DNA from: Plantago elongata
Taxonomy: Eukaryota; Streptophyta; Magnoliopsida; Lamiales; Plantaginaceae
Length of the DNA: 28,203 bases
NCBI GenBank assembly: GCA_036897095.1
Contig: JAYMSP010001861.1
Location: 1-28,203 of the forward strand
Reading direction: 5' to 3'
Shown: one piece after another, positions 25,001 to 28,203 of the stretch
Layout: each line of letters starts with the position of its first letter
Numbering within the stretch: position 1 is the stretch's first letter
Notes under the pieces: model-generated
Seen by the model: the letters and a program-made list of their open reading frames with translations, nothing else
Databases searched by the model: none
What the model was told of the DNA's origin: nothing
Program-made: the position numbers and the translations under genes

Positions 25001-27017
25001 GTAAATTCTAGAGTCTAGACGAAGATCCGTATTTCAGTTTGTCGTGACGGGAGGAGGACTGCGAAGGTCACATAATATGTTTTACTTATGTCTGTATTAT
25101 TATGACAATTGCAATTTCTTTTTATTATCATTTTTTAGGATACTCACCGGCTATTGACGGGAGGAATGGAAAAAATTCTTCGAATATTTGATCTAAATCG
25201 ACCTGATGCTCCTCCAACGGAAATTGAGAAGGCTCCCGGTTCTGTCAGGACATTAGCTTGGCTCCACAGTGATCAGACAATCTTAGGCTCCTGTAACGAT
25301 ATGGGAGGGGTGAGGTAATATATTGAAAACGTGTTACTCTGTTTTCTTTGCAGTTAGCAGGCCACAGACATTAAGATATTCTAAATGTTAATTTACCTTA
25401 GAGTTGGAGCATTCACTCACAACATGATTGGTTAAGCTGTGTACCCGTGCCCATTAATATTCGGATAAGAATTTAGTATGCGGGAGTAAGTTTTAGTTTT
25501 CTCACCTGATTTGATATCTGAGGCTCTGTTATACAGGTTAGTGGAACGTCAGTGGCTTTTATGCTAGAAAATAGACATGGACCTAGAGGATCCTCTAGGC
25601 TGATTGTCGACGCTTTCTTTTTCCTATTCGGTTCAGTTGACTTAGTACGTATAGTGAAAAGAGTGCATGCTGTTATACTTGCCTTGTACATAATGACACT
25701 CTCCCAAGGCACCATTTGCTTGAACAGTGGCTAATCATGTGATGCCACTATAAGATTAGAGTTTAGATCTTACAACCTATGTTCAAAGGAACTGGTATCC
25801 TTCCCTTCTTATGTCTCTGCGTAAAGTTTGAGGCACTATTTGCGTACACCAGCCTGGTACAATGACCACACATTAAGATGGGGTGACCTACTGACTTGAT
25901 ATTCTAGTGTTCTATGCGAATTTGTTTTAATGGCTTCTAAGTTTGAGCCTGTCGGAGGGGTTCTCTAGTGTGTCCCAAGGGTTATTGTGCATCCTAAAGA
26001 TGTGGCCAGGGACCCCAAGTTTTCTAAAAAACAAAAAACAATTATCATCCACTGCTCAGTTTGCCAGTATTTTGACATTCTATGGCACTCTCTAGAATTT
26101 GAAACCACCGCTGCAGTTCTAGAACTGTTATGGTTGTGTCCATGTAAACTGGACAATGAGAATCTGAGTAATATTATAAATACCTAAAGTGAGACTTGTT
26201 CACATATGTTGATGTTAATTCTAAAAACTTTTGAAATTTACCCATGCCTTCAATTCAGTTATTCCAATAATTCATGAACTGATGGCTCCAGGATGTGGGA
26301 TGTGCGAACTGGGACAATTGTTCGCACACTTGAGACCAAGTCTTCTGTAACAAGTACTGAAGTGAGTCAAGACGGTCGCTATATTACTACTGCTGATGGT
26401 TCAACTGTCAAGTTCTGGGATGCAAATCAGTATGTCACCTTAAACTCCTTGATCATACTATTAGCTTCTGTTATAAAGTTATCGTTCATGCTTATTGTCA
26501 GTAGTGAAGATCTGTACTAATATGTGGCAACTTGCTCGACAGCTTTGGATTGGTTAAGAGTTATGACATGCCCTGCATTGTAGAATCAGCTTCATTTGAG
26601 CCAAAGCATGGCAATAAGTTTATTGCTGGCGGAGAGGACATGTGGATTCGTATGTTTGATTTTTACACTGGAAAAGAAATTGGTGAGTTAGATTACTGTT
26701 TTCAATATATGTGTCACTTTGCAAGGTTCTGTTTGAAATTTGAACTTTTCATATGGTGTACAATAGGATGCAACAAGGGGCACCATGGTCCTGTTCATTG
26801 TGTGCGGTTCTCCCCGGGAGGTGAATCTTATGCCTCTGGATCTGAGGATGGAACTATAAGAATATGGCAGAGTGGCCCATCTAATACTGCCGAGCAAGAG
26901 ACTTCTGCCAATAATGGACCCACTCAGATTGCAAATGATGTAGCAGAAGAGATAACCAACCAGATCGAGCAGGTGCAAATCTGCGAACAAGAAAAACCCG
27001 AGTTGGTAAAAAGCTAA
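22070..27017 (+). CDS. STRAP: WD40-repeat STRAP-like protein (serine/threonine kinase receptor-associated)
   Basis: Seven exons: 22070-22187, 23236-23371, 23564-23645, 25139-25314, 26292-26429, 26543-26682, 26767-27017. All introns are GT-AG, and they join to a 346-residue open frame, close to plant relatives of about 340. The protein starts [20 protein letters not shown] and has seven WD repeats. Diagnostic repeat ends are KLWDALTG (86-93), [15 protein letters not shown] (171-178), [14 protein letters not shown] and RIWQSG. A polar, Glu/Gln-rich tail of about 45 residues follows the last blade. In animals STRAP/UNRIP is a scaffold in the SMN complex and in TGF-beta receptor signalling. Plants lack that receptor pathway, so an RNA-protein assembly role is the more likely inference. 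A possible uORF lies in the leader. A second copy is predicted just beyond the window. The gene is intact here. Confidence 0.93.
23754..24454. mobile_element. Non-autonomous hAT-like element in STRAP intron 3
   Basis: The insert is bounded by TGATTGCT at 23746-23753 and 24455-24462, an 8-bp duplication that can be read as 10 bp (TGATTGCTAG). The ends are AGGGGTGGGCAT at the left and ATGCCCACTAT at the right, the GGGTGGGCA type of short inverted repeat known from plant hAT-derived elements. Both subterminal regions (23770-23900 and 24300-24445) are packed with CGGAT/ATCCG motifs, the kind of array that transposase binds. The core is AT-rich with no coding frame. It accounts for about half of the 1,493-base intron 3. 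Confidence 0.8.
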
Positions 27018-28064
27018 TTGATGAAGAGGCTGCGGGTGCCTGATCACTTGATCTGGTGTTAACTTTTGGATAGTTTGTAAGGTGCACCATGTTATGTTCA
27101 AGCATTAAATCATTTCATACTTTATTTTATTTTTTTGGCTTGATCTAAGAGTTGAAAAAGCAGTTCCGTGGACATATAATCTTTTCTTGTTATCTGCATG
27201 AGTTGTTGGAAAATGCGTGTTAGATGGCAATAGATTTTCGGGTTTTTAATGATCTGGTACATATATTGCACCAGATGGCAATTGAGTTGATTTTAATCGT
27301 GCAAAATTACCAGATATGTACAGGAATGTGCTAATGTCCAATTTAATTCTACACTGGAGCAGCGGAGCTATCCTATTTCTTTTCTCCCTCCCTCCTCCAT
27401 TGCCTTCTTCCACCATGCCACAAACACTCTATGGCCATGGCACTCAACCACCAACACGCTCAACCATCAACTGCCCACCAAGAATGATTAATGTTATACG
27501 TGGTTTGTACTTTGTAACTTGCATCTCCTAGCATTTTGGTTTCCATTTACGAAGAACAAGGATCCTGGGCCCAAACATGCCTATTCGGGCACAAACTATC
27601 CACCCATCCTCCCCTATGTAATTATGTCCAGTCTTAACTTGCTAATTCAAGCCTAAACTTATCATATATGAATTTAATTTCTAGTTCGGCCAAACTCGAC
27701 AAGACTAGATAGTTGTGCATTACTCTGGTTGAGGTTACCATTGATGGTGATAACCCTTCCAAGTGATTCTGACACCATGTCTATTTTTCTTCATAATAAA
27801 ACAAGTATTCAAGAAATTAAAAGGATAGTTTTCATAAAAGGTATTAAGTGGATCTCACTCACTTGCATGTTTTAGCACATGGCTATGGCTAGTATCAATA
27901 TTCTGAAAGTTGGAACATTTGGTTTGTCGTTAACAATTCAAGTCTAGCAAAAAGGTGTTGTCTCTATCTGAAATGTGTATCGGAAATGTGTGGTGTTACT
28001 CCAGTACCGACTTGTTCGCCTTCCTATATTCCCGATTAATCCCCACCCGAAGATTTATTTATTA
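27018..28064. other. STRAP 3' UTR and non-coding DNA to the duplicated promoter
   Basis: Downstream of the STRAP stop the sequence is AT-rich, with a T-rich tract at 27118-27136 after ATTAAATC near 27105 that could serve as a polyadenylation region. No further gene is seen. A 71-codon frame at 27316-27531 has no recognisable domain. Confidence 0.5.
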
Positions 28065-28126
28065 ATGTAAAGGGACCTAAATCGAAATTACCAAATTATG
28101 AAGGGCTAATAGTGAATTTCCCCTTT

Positions 28127-28203
28127 GTATAAATGAAAATCAGCTGGATCAGTTGGTGGCTTGCGCCTAGCCCTAACAATGGAGTTCCTACACTTCTGTT
28201 AGA
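28127..28203 (+). repeat. Second copy of the STRAP promoter/leader start, cut by window end
   Basis: All 77 bases are identical to 21611-21687, offset 6,516 bases, and the match continues to the last base of the window. It includes the TATA box (28128-28135) and the uORF (28179-28202). Upstream, 28065-28126 aligns loosely to 21547-21610. The simplest reading is the beginning of a tandem duplicate of the STRAP gene, or of its 5' part, with a main ATG expected near 28586 if the copy is collinear. Confidence 0.9.

Noticed and set aside
25552..26187. Small open frames in STRAP intron 4
   Set aside because: Short, without domains, overlapping on both strands and inside a 977-base intron with good splice sites.
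26688..27105. Minus-strand frames opposite the STRAP 3' end
   Set aside because: They are antisense to the last WD40 exon and its preceding intron.

Overview
The window reads as nuclear DNA of a flowering plant, most likely a eudicot. It is AT-rich and contains two intron-rich housekeeping genes with plant-type splice sites, surrounded by decayed plant transposable elements. The species cannot be named. A RPA-like pseudogene that still shows introns would fit an asterid, but this is only an impression.

Layout. 1-4275 is AT-rich non-coding DNA with a small hAT-type MITE (1548-1686), a (TC)n microsatellite, a two-copy tandem repeat and a long tract of mirrored degenerate repeats. 4276-14611 is a block of dead transposons. 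It holds an internally deleted minus-strand LINE with a 10-bp target-site duplication (4286-6228), an LTR-like promoter region with a TATA box (about 6880-7600) leading into an unrecognised acidic ORF (7682-8391), a RPA1-like pseudogene (8351-10035) followed by a Helitron/PIF1-type helicase pseudogene (about 10060-11212), a palindromic fold-back element (11254-11679) and a plus-strand LINE with its poly(A) tail (about 11775-14611). A Tourist-like MITE (14312-14560) is nested at the stop codon of the second LINE, and another possible MITE follows (14655-15246).

The right half holds two intact genes in divergent orientation. RPT6, the 26S proteasome base AAA-ATPase, is on the minus strand in nine exons (15418-19637) and splices into a 417-residue protein. 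A seven-blade WD40 protein of the STRAP family is on the plus strand in seven exons (22070-27017) and splices into a 346-residue protein. Their introns carry a Tourist-like MITE (RPT6 intron 1) and a hAT-like element (STRAP intron 3). About 2 kb of non-coding DNA separates the two starts, which is long for a shared bidirectional promoter.

The most notable observation is at the right edge. The last 77 bases (28127-28203) repeat 21611-21687 exactly. That segment covers the putative TATA box and a 7-codon upstream ORF of the STRAP gene. Weaker similarity extends about 60 bases further upstream in both copies. This predicts a second tandem STRAP gene just beyond the window, with its start near 28586. 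No prokaryotic features, CRISPR arrays, tRNA or rRNA genes were seen. I found no convincing wholly new biological system.
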